Source: Desulfobulbaceae bacterium
GTDB lineage: Bacteria > Desulfobacterota > Desulfobulbia > Desulfobulbales > Desulfurivibrionaceae
Length of the DNA: 38,517 bases
Assembly: GCA_003517965.1 (NCBI GenBank)
Contig: DOZO01000039.1
Coordinates: 1-38,517 of the forward strand
Direction of reading: 5' to 3'
In this document: in pieces, positions 26,196-33,884 of the stretch
How positions within the stretch are numbered: the stretch's first letter is position 1
Layout of the letters: every line of letters starts with the position of its first letter
Notes under the pieces: model-generated
Told to the model about the DNA's origin: nothing
Database searches by the model: none
The model's input: the letters and a program-made list of their open reading frames with translations, nothing else
Position numbers and translations under genes: made by a program

Positions 26196-27725
26196 CTATA
26201 AATCAACTCCGCAGTAGGACAGATTGAAACTCTTGTTACACAGGGGGAAATCGGAAATCTGCTCATCGCGCATCGCCATGGTCAGTCCCATCCAGTTATG
26301 GAAAGATGGGTCAACTATCTTGTAGCGCCGCAGGCGGCTATTGCCGTCGGTGAGACCAACGTGTACCACTTCACCTCTCCAGCCTTCTACCATGGCAATT
26401 GCCATGGCATTCGCCTTGAGTGGCCCGACCGGTGCCCTGATCGGCCCGTCTGGCAGATTGTTGCCGATTCGTCTGATCAGCTCGATGGATACGGGAATCT
26501 CCCGGCTGCGCACTCTGGTCCTGGCCATGGCATCTCCGGTTTCTTCGGTGATCAAGTCATCAAATATATGGCGGTAGACCCCGGTTGGATGGAAAAAACG
26601 ACTGTCGCGGGGCACTGCGCAGGCCTTGGCGGCAACCCCGACCAAGCCGAGATCCTCGGCCACCGAGCGGGACAGACGTCCTCTCCCTTCAAAGCGGCTC
26701 AAAACCGAGGGCGCTTCAAAAAACAGCTCAATTGCTCCCATGGTGTTGCCTTGGACGGCCTTGAGTTTGGCCAGTATTTCTCCGGCCAAGGCCGAGTCAA
26801 GATCAAATAAAACCCCACCCGGTCGCACCAGTCCTCGACCGAAACGACTGCCACACAGGGCTGCGGTCAGGTTGAGGTAATCGCCGCGCAATCGGCCGCA
26901 ATAGGAGAAGGTGGGCAAAAACCCGACATCTCCGGCCAGGGCGCCGATGTCCCCCACATGATTGGCCAGCCGTTCCAATTCAAGGGCTAAGGCACGGATC
27001 GACTGGGCTTTATCCGGAACCTCACAGCCGCTTAAGGCTTCAATTACCTGGCAGTAGGCCAGGCCATGGCCGATACTGGTGTCGCCGGCAATGGTTTCCA
27101 CCTGGGGCATGGTGGCGGGATGAGGGCCGTTTAGCAGCATCCGTTCGATATTCCGGTGCTGGTAGCCAAGCGAAATTTCAAGATGCATCACTTTCTCGCC
27201 ATAACACTGGAAGCGGAAATGACCTGGCTCGATGACTCCGGCATGAACCGGCCCCACCGCCACTTCGTGCACCCCTTCACCATCTACCCGGTAAAAGTCC
27301 ATCTCGCCGACGCGAGGATGCTGATCTGCTGGACGTCCCCAGGCATCGCCCCCAGAGCGCCAGGCGTTGTGGAAGCGGAGCGGTTTGAGCCAGGGATGCC
27401 TGTAAGGTACAACTCCGTACTGCTCGGCGATCTCCCTTTCAAAGAGATGCATCTGCGGACAGTTTGGGGTCAGAGAGGGAAATCTCTCGCCGATGTGAGT
27501 CCGATATACGGCAACAGAGGCGTTGCGATCTCGGGCGATAAGGGCGAAAAGCTCCAGTTCCCGGCTTTTTTCGATTACGGGTACGGCAAAACAGGCCGCT
27601 ATCCGGCCCTGTTTCCGGATTTCTGCCAGCAGGCAATCGCCAAAATCAGCAAAATCGAAAGTTGGCACCAATTCAAGACCGATAGCCTCGCCGTTTTTCA
27701 GCAGTTGTGGGTTGAGCGCATTCAT
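26196..27725 (-). CDS. NuoCD/HycE-like large subunit lacking NiFe ligands (Ehr type)
   Basis: 509 aa. The N-terminal 30-kDa (NuoC-like) domain contains HLFEREIAEQYGVVPYRHPW (about 93-112). It is fused to a 49-kDa (NuoD/hydrogenase large-subunit) domain with LEISLGYQHRNIERML (182-197). Where hydrogenases have RxCGxCxxxH, this protein reads TIAGDTSIGH (211-220), with no cysteine. At the C-terminus, instead of DPCxxC it has SDFPLCNKSFNLSYCGVDL (491-509), with no CxxC pair. A NiFe centre therefore cannot be bound in the normal way. No C-terminal maturation peptide or HycI-type protease is present. GGAGG precedes the start, which overlaps the previous gene (ATGA). Catalytic substrate unknown; a quinone-like or redox-carrier site is possible. 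Confidence 0.92.
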   Translation of the reverse strand: MNALNPQLLKNGEAIGLELVPTFDFADFGDCLLAEIRKQGRIAACFAVPVIEKSRELELFALIARDRNASVAVYRTHIGERFPSLTPNCPQMHLFEREIAEQYGVVPYRHPWLKPLRFHNAWRSGGDAWGRPADQHPRVGEMDFYRVDGEGVHEVAVGPVHAGVIEPGHFRFQCYGEKVMHLEISLGYQHRNIERMLLNGPHPATMPQVETIAGDTSIGHGLAYCQVIEALSGCEVPDKAQSIRALALELERLANHVGDIGALAGDVGFLPTFSYCGRLRGDYLNLTAALCGSRFGRGLVRPGGVLFDLDSALAGEILAKLKAVQGNTMGAIELFFEAPSVLSRFEGRGRLSRSVAEDLGLVGVAAKACAVPRDSRFFHPTGVYRHIFDDLITEETGDAMARTRVRSREIPVSIELIRRIGNNLPDGPIRAPVGPLKANAMAIAMVEGWRGEVVHVGLTDGNSRLRRYKIVDPSFHNWMGLTMAMRDEQISDFPLCNKSFNLSYCGVDL

Positions 27726-29164
27726 GGTTTCACCTCCAGCAGTGCAGCCGCTTCGGCAACGAGACTCCAGACTGGCTCAGGCAGGTAGATTCCCAATATA
27801 AGAATAATGAGGAGCAGAACCAGCGGGGTGCCGGTAGTCATAATAGTCTCCCGGTAATTGGTGTCTCCTTTCCGTTCCGGCGGCGTGCCGAAAACCACCG
27901 AAAGCACGGTGCTGCCCATGCCGATAAAAATGACGGCCAGAAAGAAGAGGAACAGGCCGCCGGTCAGATAATGGCCGCCGGTAAAGATGCCTCGGAGAAT
28001 GGTAAACTCACTGATAAACGGAGCAAAGGGCGGTGAACCGGTAATCGCCAGAAAGCCAAGGAGAAAAAGACTGGCAGAAACCGGCACCAGGGTGATGGCG
28101 CCCTGGACCTCACCGACCCGCTTGCTGGCGAACCGGCGATGGATGTTGCCGGCGGCGAGAAAAAGTACCCCTTTGGTCAGGGCATTGTTCAGCAGATGCA
28201 GCATGGCCCCGAAGGTGGCGACTCCGCCGATGGCAACGCCGATGGCAAGAATCCCCATATGCTCGACACTGGAATAGGCAAGAAGACGCTTGAAATCCGG
28301 CTGTCTGATAACAAACACCGCGGCAAAACCCAGGGAGACGAGGCCCATGGCCAGAAACGCCTCCCGGGCCATGGCGCCGTCGCCTGCGGCCTCCATGATT
28401 TGCAGGGTGCGTAGTAAGGCGAGAAAGGCCACACTGGTGAGCCCCCCGGCCAGGAGCGCCCCGACCACTCCTGGCGCCTCGCCGTAGGCATCGGGTTTCC
28501 AGGTGTGCAGGGGGGCAAAACCGGCCTTGGTCCCGAAACCGACGAGCAGGAAGACGAAACCGGCCCGGAGCCACGGCGTGGAGTAGTTTGCGGCGCCGCG
28601 CAGAATATCGTCAAACTGCAGGCTGACCTGCGCGCCTCCCGCCAAAGCGGCGTAGGCGACAAAAAGGATACCGAGCATGGCCAGGGCAATGCCCACCGAA
28701 CAGAGAATCAGGTATTTCCAGGTCGCCTCGATGGAGAGGCGGTTGCGGTTGTAATAGATCAGCGGGGCGCTGGCCACGGTGGTCGCCTCCACCGCCACCC
28801 AGAGGAGACCGAGATGCCGAGCCACCGCAGCCAGGCTCATGGCGGCAAGAAAAATGAGCAGGCAGCTGACAAAAATTCTATTCCCCCAGACGATGCGGTA
28901 ACGCAGGTAGCCGACGGCATAAAACGAACAGCCACAAAAAAGCAGGCTGACGATGAGCAGAATAAGGCGGCTGAAGGAGTCAACAACGATCCAGTTCCCG
29001 GCCATGGGCAAGGGTGCGGTCTGCCCGCCCTGAATGACAAAGAAGGTCAGCACCAGGTGGGCTAGGCCGCAGACCGGCAGCAACAGCGGGCGGAAGCGGT
29101 CCGAAGGGATACAAAAGGCGGCAAGGCCACCACAGAATGGCAAAAGTAAAATTGCGGCTATCAT
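27722..29164 (-). CDS. HyfF/NuoN-like antiporter subunit of the Ehr-type complex
   Basis: 480 aa, about 14 TM helices, Mrp-type antiporter family. Key residues are E126 in LLWVAVEATTVAS and K213 in GFGTKAGFAPLHTWKPDAY, the signature that separates HyfF/MrpD-like subunits from the HyfB type. AAGGGA lies about 7 nt before the ATG. Its stop overlaps the start of the large-subunit gene. Unusually for this tight operon, 86 nt containing a repeat and a perfect hairpin separate it from the preceding HyfE-like gene. It should form one of three ion channels in the membrane arm. Confidence 0.92.
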   Translation of the reverse strand: MIAAILLLPFCGGLAAFCIPSDRFRPLLLPVCGLAHLVLTFFVIQGGQTAPLPMAGNWIVVDSFSRLILLIVSLLFCGCSFYAVGYLRYRIVWGNRIFVSCLLIFLAAMSLAAVARHLGLLWVAVEATTVASAPLIYYNRNRLSIEATWKYLILCSVGIALAMLGILFVAYAALAGGAQVSLQFDDILRGAANYSTPWLRAGFVFLLVGFGTKAGFAPLHTWKPDAYGEAPGVVGALLAGGLTSVAFLALLRTLQIMEAAGDGAMAREAFLAMGLVSLGFAAVFVIRQPDFKRLLAYSSVEHMGILAIGVAIGGVATFGAMLHLLNNALTKGVLFLAAGNIHRRFASKRVGEVQGAITLVPVSASLFLLGFLAITGSPPFAPFISEFTILRGIFTGGHYLTGGLFLFFLAVIFIGMGSTVLSVVFGTPPERKGDTNYRETIMTTGTPLVLLLIILILGIYLPEPVWSLVAEAAALLEVKP

Positions 29165-29177
29165 ATTATTCCCTTAA

Positions 29178-29208
29178 GTAACTATCCAGCTTGATGCCGG
29201 AATTGGAC
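29178..29208. repeat. GTAACTATTCAG-family intergenic repeat, copy 2
   Basis: GTAACTATCCAG followed by CTTGATGCCGGAAT, almost the same as 3757-3784, lying between the HyfE-like and HyfF-like genes. The only other repeat in this 86-nt gap is the adjoining perfect palindrome. Confidence 0.5.
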
Positions 29209-29222
29209 GAAAACCACGAAAT

Positions 29223-29254
29223 GTAACTATTCAGCAGTGCTGCTGAATAGTTAC
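29223..29254. repeat. Perfect 32-nt hairpin at the 3' end of the HyfE-like gene
   Basis: GTAACTATTCAGCAG, a 2-nt loop, then its exact complement CTGCTGAATAGTTAC. It includes the stop codon of the HyfE-like gene. There is no T-run after it in the operon direction, so it is more likely an mRNA-processing, stability or partial attenuation site, or a mobile repeat, than a full terminator. Confidence 0.8.
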
Positions 29255-29895
29255 TCCCTTAAAGAAGAAAGTTGGTCGGTATTCATGGTCGAAAATTCCC
29301 GGTTGATCTGGTGCATAACAATCCCCATGACAAAAACCGCGACCAGCAGGTCGAGGAGTACCCCGGCTTCTACCATCAGGGGCATGGCCTCGGCCAGAAG
29401 CATGCCGAAGATGAAAACCCCGTTTTCAAAAATCAGATAACCGAGGGCCTGGGTGATGGCCTTGCGTCGGGTAATGAGCATGAGAAATCCGGTGGCCAGG
29501 GTAGCCAGGCCGACAGGAATGAAGAGTGAGCCGCGGTGTATCTCGATAAGCGGCAGTCGGTCGCTGAAAATGAAAGCGCCAGCCGTTGCAAGGGTGCCGA
29601 GCAGCAGGGTCGGCACATAACCGAGCAACGGCTCCATTTCCCGGCGGATATGCACCTGGCGGATAGCCCTGAGCAGCAGAAAAGGAATGGCAATTCCCTT
29701 GAGCAGAAAAGCCCCGCCGGCCAGAATCAGGGAATGGCCGGAAAACCCGTGGAGAAACAGGGGCAGCAGTGAGAGAATGCCGCCCTGGATGGCCACGGTC
29801 CGGATGCAAGCATTTAGACGGCTACTCCCCAGAAGAAAAAAGTTGAAGAGGATAACCAGCAACAACAGCATATTGGCCGGGTTATAATTGTCCAT
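29251..29895 (-). CDS. HyfE-like membrane subunit of the Ehr-type complex
   Basis: 214 aa with about seven hydrophobic helices; the C-terminal half resembles NuoK/MrpC (LGYLIFENGVFIFGMLLAEAMP, with the intramembrane glutamates expected for ion transfer). HyfE is NuoK extended at its N-terminus, and the length here fits. GAGG lies 6 nt before the ATG, which falls 3 nt after the HyfC-like stop. Its stop codon is embedded in the 32-nt palindrome. Confidence 0.88.
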   Translation of the reverse strand: MDNYNPANMLLLLVILFNFFLLGSSRLNACIRTVAIQGGILSLLPLFLHGFSGHSLILAGGAFLLKGIAIPFLLLRAIRQVHIRREMEPLLGYVPTLLLGTLATAGAFIFSDRLPLIEIHRGSLFIPVGLATLATGFLMLITRRKAITQALGYLIFENGVFIFGMLLAEAMPLMVEAGVLLDLLVAVFVMGIVMHQINREFSTMNTDQLSSLRE

Positions 29896-29898
29896 TCC

Positions 29899-30807
29899 TT
29901 ACCTCAAGAGCAGGATCAGTGAGAAAAAAGAAAGCAGCATGGTCCCGACCAGCAGTTGGGGCACCCGCAACAGCCGCAAACGTGCCATGGTTGATTCAAC
30001 CAGCCCGATGACCACCGCCAGCAGCAGCATTCCGCCGGCAAACAACAGGGTGTCGAGCAGCAGATTTCCGGTTGAGCCTGGAAAGACGAGACGGACGACC
30101 AGCGCCCCCAGAACAAAGAGCTTCATGGCCGCGCCATAGAGAATCATGCCGAAATCAGGGCCGCTGTGATCAAGCACCATCACTTCGTGGATCATGGTCA
30201 GCTCCAGGTGGGTATTTGGATCATCAAAGGGGATGCGGCAATTTTCCACCAGAACTACGACAAAGAGGCAGGCCACAACCAGAATCAGGGAAGGCCCCGC
30301 GCTCTGCCAGGCCGTATACAGGGCCGGGCCGAACATGGTGTCCAGGGCGAGGGAGCCGGAAAGCCTGGCTAAAACGATGAAGGAGAAGAAAACTGTCGGC
30401 TCTGCCAGGCAGGAAAAGGTGACCTCGCGGGCCGCGCCCATACCCTCGAAGGAGGAGCCGGTATCCATGGCGGCGCTGGCCGTGAAAAAACGGGCCAGAC
30501 CGAAAAGGTAGACAAAAAAGATCAGATCGCCGGTAAAGGAAAGCGGCGCACTGATGGCCCCGAAGGGAACCAGAAGCGCGGCCAGTACCGGCACGGCAAG
30601 GCCGACCACCGGCCCCGCCCGGAAAACCCAGGTGGTGGTGCGGCTGATGACCAGCCCCTTGCCGAACAGTTTCCAGATATCGTAATAGGACTGTAAAAAC
30701 GGGGGGCCGGTCCTCCCGGCAAAGAGGGCCTTGGTTTTGCCGATCACCCCTGGCAACAGGGGGGATAGACCCAGCAGCAGGAAAAGGTGCAGTAACAGTT
30801 CGAGCAT
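29899..30807 (-). CDS. HyfC/NuoH-like membrane subunit of the Ehr-type complex
   Basis: About 302 aa from ATG 30807. About eight TM helices. Conserved loops of the NuoH family are visible: GRTGPPFLQSYYDIWKLFGKG (about 31-51), EGMGAAREVTFS and the acidic segment LELTMIHEVMVLDHSGPD. This subunit anchors the soluble arm and lies at the quinone or substrate interface in complex I. It starts 25 nt after the upstream HyfB-like gene; the RBS is weak, so reinitiation is likely. Confidence 0.92.
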   Translation of the reverse strand: MLELLLHLFLLLGLSPLLPGVIGKTKALFAGRTGPPFLQSYYDIWKLFGKGLVISRTTTWVFRAGPVVGLAVPVLAALLVPFGAISAPLSFTGDLIFFVYLFGLARFFTASAAMDTGSSFEGMGAAREVTFSCLAEPTVFFSFIVLARLSGSLALDTMFGPALYTAWQSAGPSLILVVACLFVVVLVENCRIPFDDPNTHLELTMIHEVMVLDHSGPDFGMILYGAAMKLFVLGALVVRLVFPGSTGNLLLDTLLFAGGMLLLAVVIGLVESTMARLRLLRVPQLLVGTMLLSFFSLILLLR

Positions 30808-30832
30808 TACAGTTCTCACTTTAATTCTCTTT

Positions 30833-32818
30833 TTATCGTTGCCCCACCCAAACGAGCAAAAGGATGGTGGCGCTGAATATATAGAGCAGATAGACATGTA
30901 GCTGGCCTGCCTGCAGACCGCGAAAGCCGCTGCAGACCTCAGCCGCCCAGCGGAAGAAAGGCTTGAATACTCTTGTCAGCATCGGGTCCGGCGCGGCAAA
31001 GGCAAAGCGTCTCGCCTCCGGAAAAAATCCGATCTCCCGGCCATCTTCGGTTGAGGGCTGCAGGCAGCTGCAGAACATGGCGCTTTGGGGAAGCTCGGTA
31101 AAACTCTCGGCGCTGTAAGACATCCGGCTCGAGGGAAAGGCAAAGCCGCAGCCCCAGGTGGCGGAAGCCGGAACAGGGGTGCGACCCTGCCGCCAGCGGA
31201 GAAAGAGGTACGCAGCCAGAATACAAACAAGAAGCAAAATCGCCATAATCCCCAGCCACCAAGGCGCCATGGTCGTGCCGGCCAGTATGGTTGCCGCACT
31301 CGGATCAATAAGGGTTGCGGCCCGGCCCGCCACCTGCAACAGAAAAACCGGCATAAGGCCGCCGGTCAGACAGAGCAGGGCCAAGGCGGCCATGGCGCTA
31401 CCCATTGGCCAGCCTGCCTCACGCGCCTTTGCGGCCTCCGGGCTGCGCGGCTCCCCTGCCAGGGCGATGCCGATGATCCTGGTCATGACGATAAGCACCA
31501 TGCCGCCCACCAGGGCAAGCAGACCGATAAGCACCAGGGGGAAAAATCCGGCCAGACCGGAGAGCACGGTGCCGCTCTCAAGCAGGGCGCGGTAGATAAA
31601 CCATTCACCGATCAGACCATTAAAGGGCGGCAGGGCGCTGATAGCCAGGCCGCCGCAGACAATGAGCAGGCCGGTTACCGGCATACGGCGCATGAGGCCG
31701 CCCATCCGGTTGAGATTACGGCTGCCGCTGCCGTGCATCAGCGAGCCGGCGCCGAGAAAGAGCAGGCTTTTGAAGAGAGCGTGGTTGAGCAGGTGGATCA
31801 GCCCCCCGGCCAGGGCAAAAGCCGCGGCAAGAGGATGCCCGTTGACCCGGCTGTGCATCCAGAAACCCAGAGCCAGCAGGATGATACCGATGTTTTCCAC
31901 AGTAGAATAGGCCAGACTTCTTTTAATATCTCGTTGCAGGGCGGCCATGGTGATGCCGAACAGAGCCCCGATGATACCGATGGCCATCAGCAAGCTGCCC
32001 CACCAGGCTGGGCCAACAGGCAGAAAAGCGGATAAGCGGAGCAGCCCGTAAATGGCGGTCTTCACCATAACTCCGCTCATGAGCGCGGAAACATGGCTGG
32101 GCGCGGCCGGATGCGCATCAGGCAGCCAGACATGAAAAGGGAAGATGCCCGCCTTGCTGCCGAAGCCGACCAGCAGCAAAAGAAAAAACCCCGAGGCAAC
32201 CGGAGCTGTAAGCTGACTGAGTACCTGAAAAGAGGCAAACTCCAGGCTGCCGGAAAGTGCGCCGGCTGAAAGAAAAAAGGCGAAAAGAAAAGCGGCTCCG
32301 AGATGGGTGGCGAGCAGATAGGTCCAGCCGGCCTCCACCGCTTCGGTCAAATCGTACTCGTTGATCACCAGAAAAAAGGAAGTAAGCGACATGCACTCCC
32401 AGGCAAAGAGGAAAAGCAGGCCGTTGGCCGCGGTCACCACCAGGGTCATGGAAAGGATGAGCAGATTGTACCAGGTCCAGTGCAGGCCTGGCCGCCGTCG
32501 TTCTCTTCCGCCTTTCATGTATTCGGCCCCGTAGAGGGCACCGGCCAGGCCGACGATGAAGAGCAGAAGGAGAAAAAAGGCGGAGAGTCCGTCCAGCCGC
32601 AGGGAAAAGGCGCCGCCCGGCATGGACCAGGGTAGGGAAAATGTCTCCGCCCCCTCGGCAATCAACCCCTGCCCTGCCGCAATAAGGCCGAAAAGGCAGC
32701 CGAGGATGGCGCTGCCGCTACCGAGGAGGGTGGCCGCTCTGGCGGCGGTGCGTCCGGGAATAACAGCCAGCAGCGCGCCAAGAATGAAGAGAAAGAACGC
32801 AGCGAAAAGGAGGGTCAT
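30833..32818 (-). CDS. HyfB/NuoL-like antiporter subunit 1 of the Ehr-type complex
   Basis: About 661 aa from ATG 32818, which overlaps the stop of the regulator gene (ATGA); a longer in-frame reading back to 32938 lies inside that gene and was rejected. About 14-16 TM helices. Ion-path residues are E141 in FLFAWECMSL, K222 in VGFGSKAGIFPFHVW and K253 in SALMSGVMVK. The tail contains ATWGCGFAFPSSRMSYSAES, the HyfB-type C-terminus. It is a clear paralogue of the subunit at 23395-25398; the two sit at opposite ends of the structural genes. Confidence 0.92.
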   Translation of the reverse strand: MTLLFAAFFLFILGALLAVIPGRTAARAATLLGSGSAILGCLFGLIAAGQGLIAEGAETFSLPWSMPGGAFSLRLDGLSAFFLLLLFIVGLAGALYGAEYMKGGRERRRPGLHWTWYNLLILSMTLVVTAANGLLFLFAWECMSLTSFFLVINEYDLTEAVEAGWTYLLATHLGAAFLFAFFLSAGALSGSLEFASFQVLSQLTAPVASGFFLLLLVGFGSKAGIFPFHVWLPDAHPAAPSHVSALMSGVMVKTAIYGLLRLSAFLPVGPAWWGSLLMAIGIIGALFGITMAALQRDIKRSLAYSTVENIGIILLALGFWMHSRVNGHPLAAAFALAGGLIHLLNHALFKSLLFLGAGSLMHGSGSRNLNRMGGLMRRMPVTGLLIVCGGLAISALPPFNGLIGEWFIYRALLESGTVLSGLAGFFPLVLIGLLALVGGMVLIVMTRIIGIALAGEPRSPEAAKAREAGWPMGSAMAALALLCLTGGLMPVFLLQVAGRAATLIDPSAATILAGTTMAPWWLGIMAILLLVCILAAYLFLRWRQGRTPVPASATWGCGFAFPSSRMSYSAESFTELPQSAMFCSCLQPSTEDGREIGFFPEARRFAFAAPDPMLTRVFKPFFRWAAEVCSGFRGLQAGQLHVYLLYIFSATILLLVWVGQR

Positions 32819-33501
32819 GCGCCAGGCCCCTGGTGAAAAAGCATGTTTTCCTGCGCGGCAATGAACTCGAGCAGCCTTTTGCGGGTCAATTGCTCCCGGA
32901 TGCCGTGCAGAAAGGCGGCGGACATGGACAGCCGCCACAGTTTGCGTTCGAGGATGGCCATTTCGGTGTTGTTGGCGGGCAGCACCAGAAAAAGCAGCTC
33001 GGTCTTGCGGCCGTCCAAGGCCTTAAAATCAACCGGCTGTTCGAGAAAGGCAAGGATCACCATGCTCTTTTCCAGATAGACCGGCAGGGCCTGGTCGGGC
33101 CACATCCAGGCAATGCCGTCCAGGGAGGAGGAGGCCACCGATTCCCGGGAAAGGAGGGAAATCTTGATCGCCTTGGCGTCAAAGCTCGCGGAATAGGGTT
33201 GGGCCGCCAGCAATTCGTCAATGATCTCATCGCGGTTGCTGCCGTGGATGCGATAGAGGACCGCGCCGTTTTCCAGGGCATCGACCAGGGAGAGGCGGTG
33301 ATCCGTATTTCTTCGGGGTGCGGCAACGCCAGGCCTCTGGCTGTCTATCCAGTCCACAATCTCATCGGCCTTGAAGCGCCATTGCCCGCCGATCTTGACG
33401 GCAAAGGGTATCTGATTGTCGCCTACCATTCGGTAGATGGTCTTCTCGGAGACACCCAGCTTTTCCGCGACACCCTTTATGGAGATAAATATTCTATCCA
33501 T
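32815..33501 (-). CDS. Excisionase-type HTH protein with degenerate EIIA-Ntr-like domain
   Basis: 228 aa from ATG 33501. An upstream in-frame TTG (33570) coincides with a promoter-like TTGACA and was rejected. Residues 5-52 form a MerR/excisionase-like winged HTH (SIKGVAEKLGVSEKTIYRMV, then KIGGQWRFKADEIVDWI). Residues about 68-222 resemble PTS EIIA-Ntr (PtsN): LLSRESVASSSLDGIA aligns with the family's RExxxSTxxGxGxAIPH motif, but the phospho-histidine position reads WMWPDQ. ALDGRKTELLFLVLPANNTE matches the C-terminal core. The domain is therefore probably a sensor that is not phosphorylated. It is the first gene of the Ehr-type operon and overlaps the next gene by 4 nt, so it is the likely local regulator. 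Confidence 0.87.
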   Translation of the reverse strand: MDRIFISIKGVAEKLGVSEKTIYRMVGDNQIPFAVKIGGQWRFKADEIVDWIDSQRPGVAAPRRNTDHRLSLVDALENGAVLYRIHGSNRDEIIDELLAAQPYSASFDAKAIKISLLSRESVASSSLDGIAWMWPDQALPVYLEKSMVILAFLEQPVDFKALDGRKTELLFLVLPANNTEMAILERKLWRLSMSAAFLHGIREQLTRKRLLEFIAAQENMLFHQGPGA

Positions 33502-33504
33502 TTC

Positions 33505-33520
33505 TGTCCAATATTGTCCA
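33505..33520. promoter_or_regulatory. Two TGTCCA direct repeats, possible operator
   Basis: TGTCCA at 33505-33510 and again at 33515-33520, exactly 10 bp apart (one helical turn), immediately upstream of the start of the HTH gene. On the coding strand this reads TTGGACAATATTGGACA. It overlaps the RBS region, suiting autorepression by the HTH protein. Confidence 0.4.
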
Positions 33521-33541
33521 AAGATGACTAAGTATTGGTAT

Positions 33542-33570
33542 CCTTTAAGCCGTTGCCGGGGGGTTGTCAA
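33542..33570 (-). promoter_or_regulatory. Possible promoter of the Ehr-type operon
   Basis: On the minus strand TTGACA (33570-33565), a 17-bp spacer, then TAAAGG (33547-33542). The -35 is perfect and the -10 is poor. Confidence 0.35.
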
Positions 33571-33608
33571 TATTTTTCAAAAAATGAACGGAGCAGGTTC
33601 GGGCCAAG

Positions 33609-33643
33609 CCGCGCTGATAGTTGACGATGGTGGTCTCCGGCAG
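33609..33643 (-). pseudogene. Remnant copy of the 3' end of a U32-family gene
   Basis: These 35 nt match 35733-35767, the last codons of the U32 gene, at 31 positions. Read on the minus strand they give LPETTIVNYQRGL against LPETTLFNYQRGL in the intact protein. Nothing of the rest of the gene is visible upstream. Either a local duplication or the relic of a second U32 gene. Confidence 0.6.
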
Positions 33644-33662
33644 ATGATGTCGCCAAACTTCT

Positions 33663-33846
33663 GGTGTCCCCCGAACTCGGAACTCTATCTGTAACACCGG
33701 AGAACTTTGCTTCCCTTTTTACTACTCTCAAAAAAATGGGAAGCGTTTTCTTTTGTCATTTTTTTTGCAATTTGTCTTTCTCTTGGTACTGACTTGTAGT
33801 TCTATCAAAACCGGAGCCAAGATAGTTGTAGATGGTGTCCCCCGAA
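33663..33846. repeat. Pair of GGTGTCCCCCGAA direct repeats
   Basis: The 13-mer occurs at 33663-33675 and 33834-33846, 171 bp apart. Between and around them lie degenerate copies of CTATC-ACCGGAG and an AT-rich dyad (CAAAAAAATG near 33732 and CATTTTTTTTG near 33758). No gene is seen in 33644-33884; it looks like decayed mobile-element or repeat DNA between two minus-strand genes. Confidence 0.4.
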
Positions 33847-33884
33847 TAACCTGCAGATACGGGTATGATAGTAGTCCCAGGCAA

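Noticed and set aside
26196..27725. Annotating the large subunit as an active NiFe hydrogenase
   Set aside because: Both CxxC ligand pairs are absent.
31085..32035. Long plus-strand open frame (316 aa) opposite the HyfB-like gene
   Set aside because: It lies entirely antisense to a well-supported membrane protein, is Gln/His/Gly-rich with no domain signature, and has no RBS; it is a shadow caused by codon bias.
33505..33570. TTG at 33570 as start of the HTH regulator
   Set aside because: The TTG is part of a promoter-like TTGACA, the extra 23 residues have no HTH-family similarity, and ATG 33501 begins the conserved domain.
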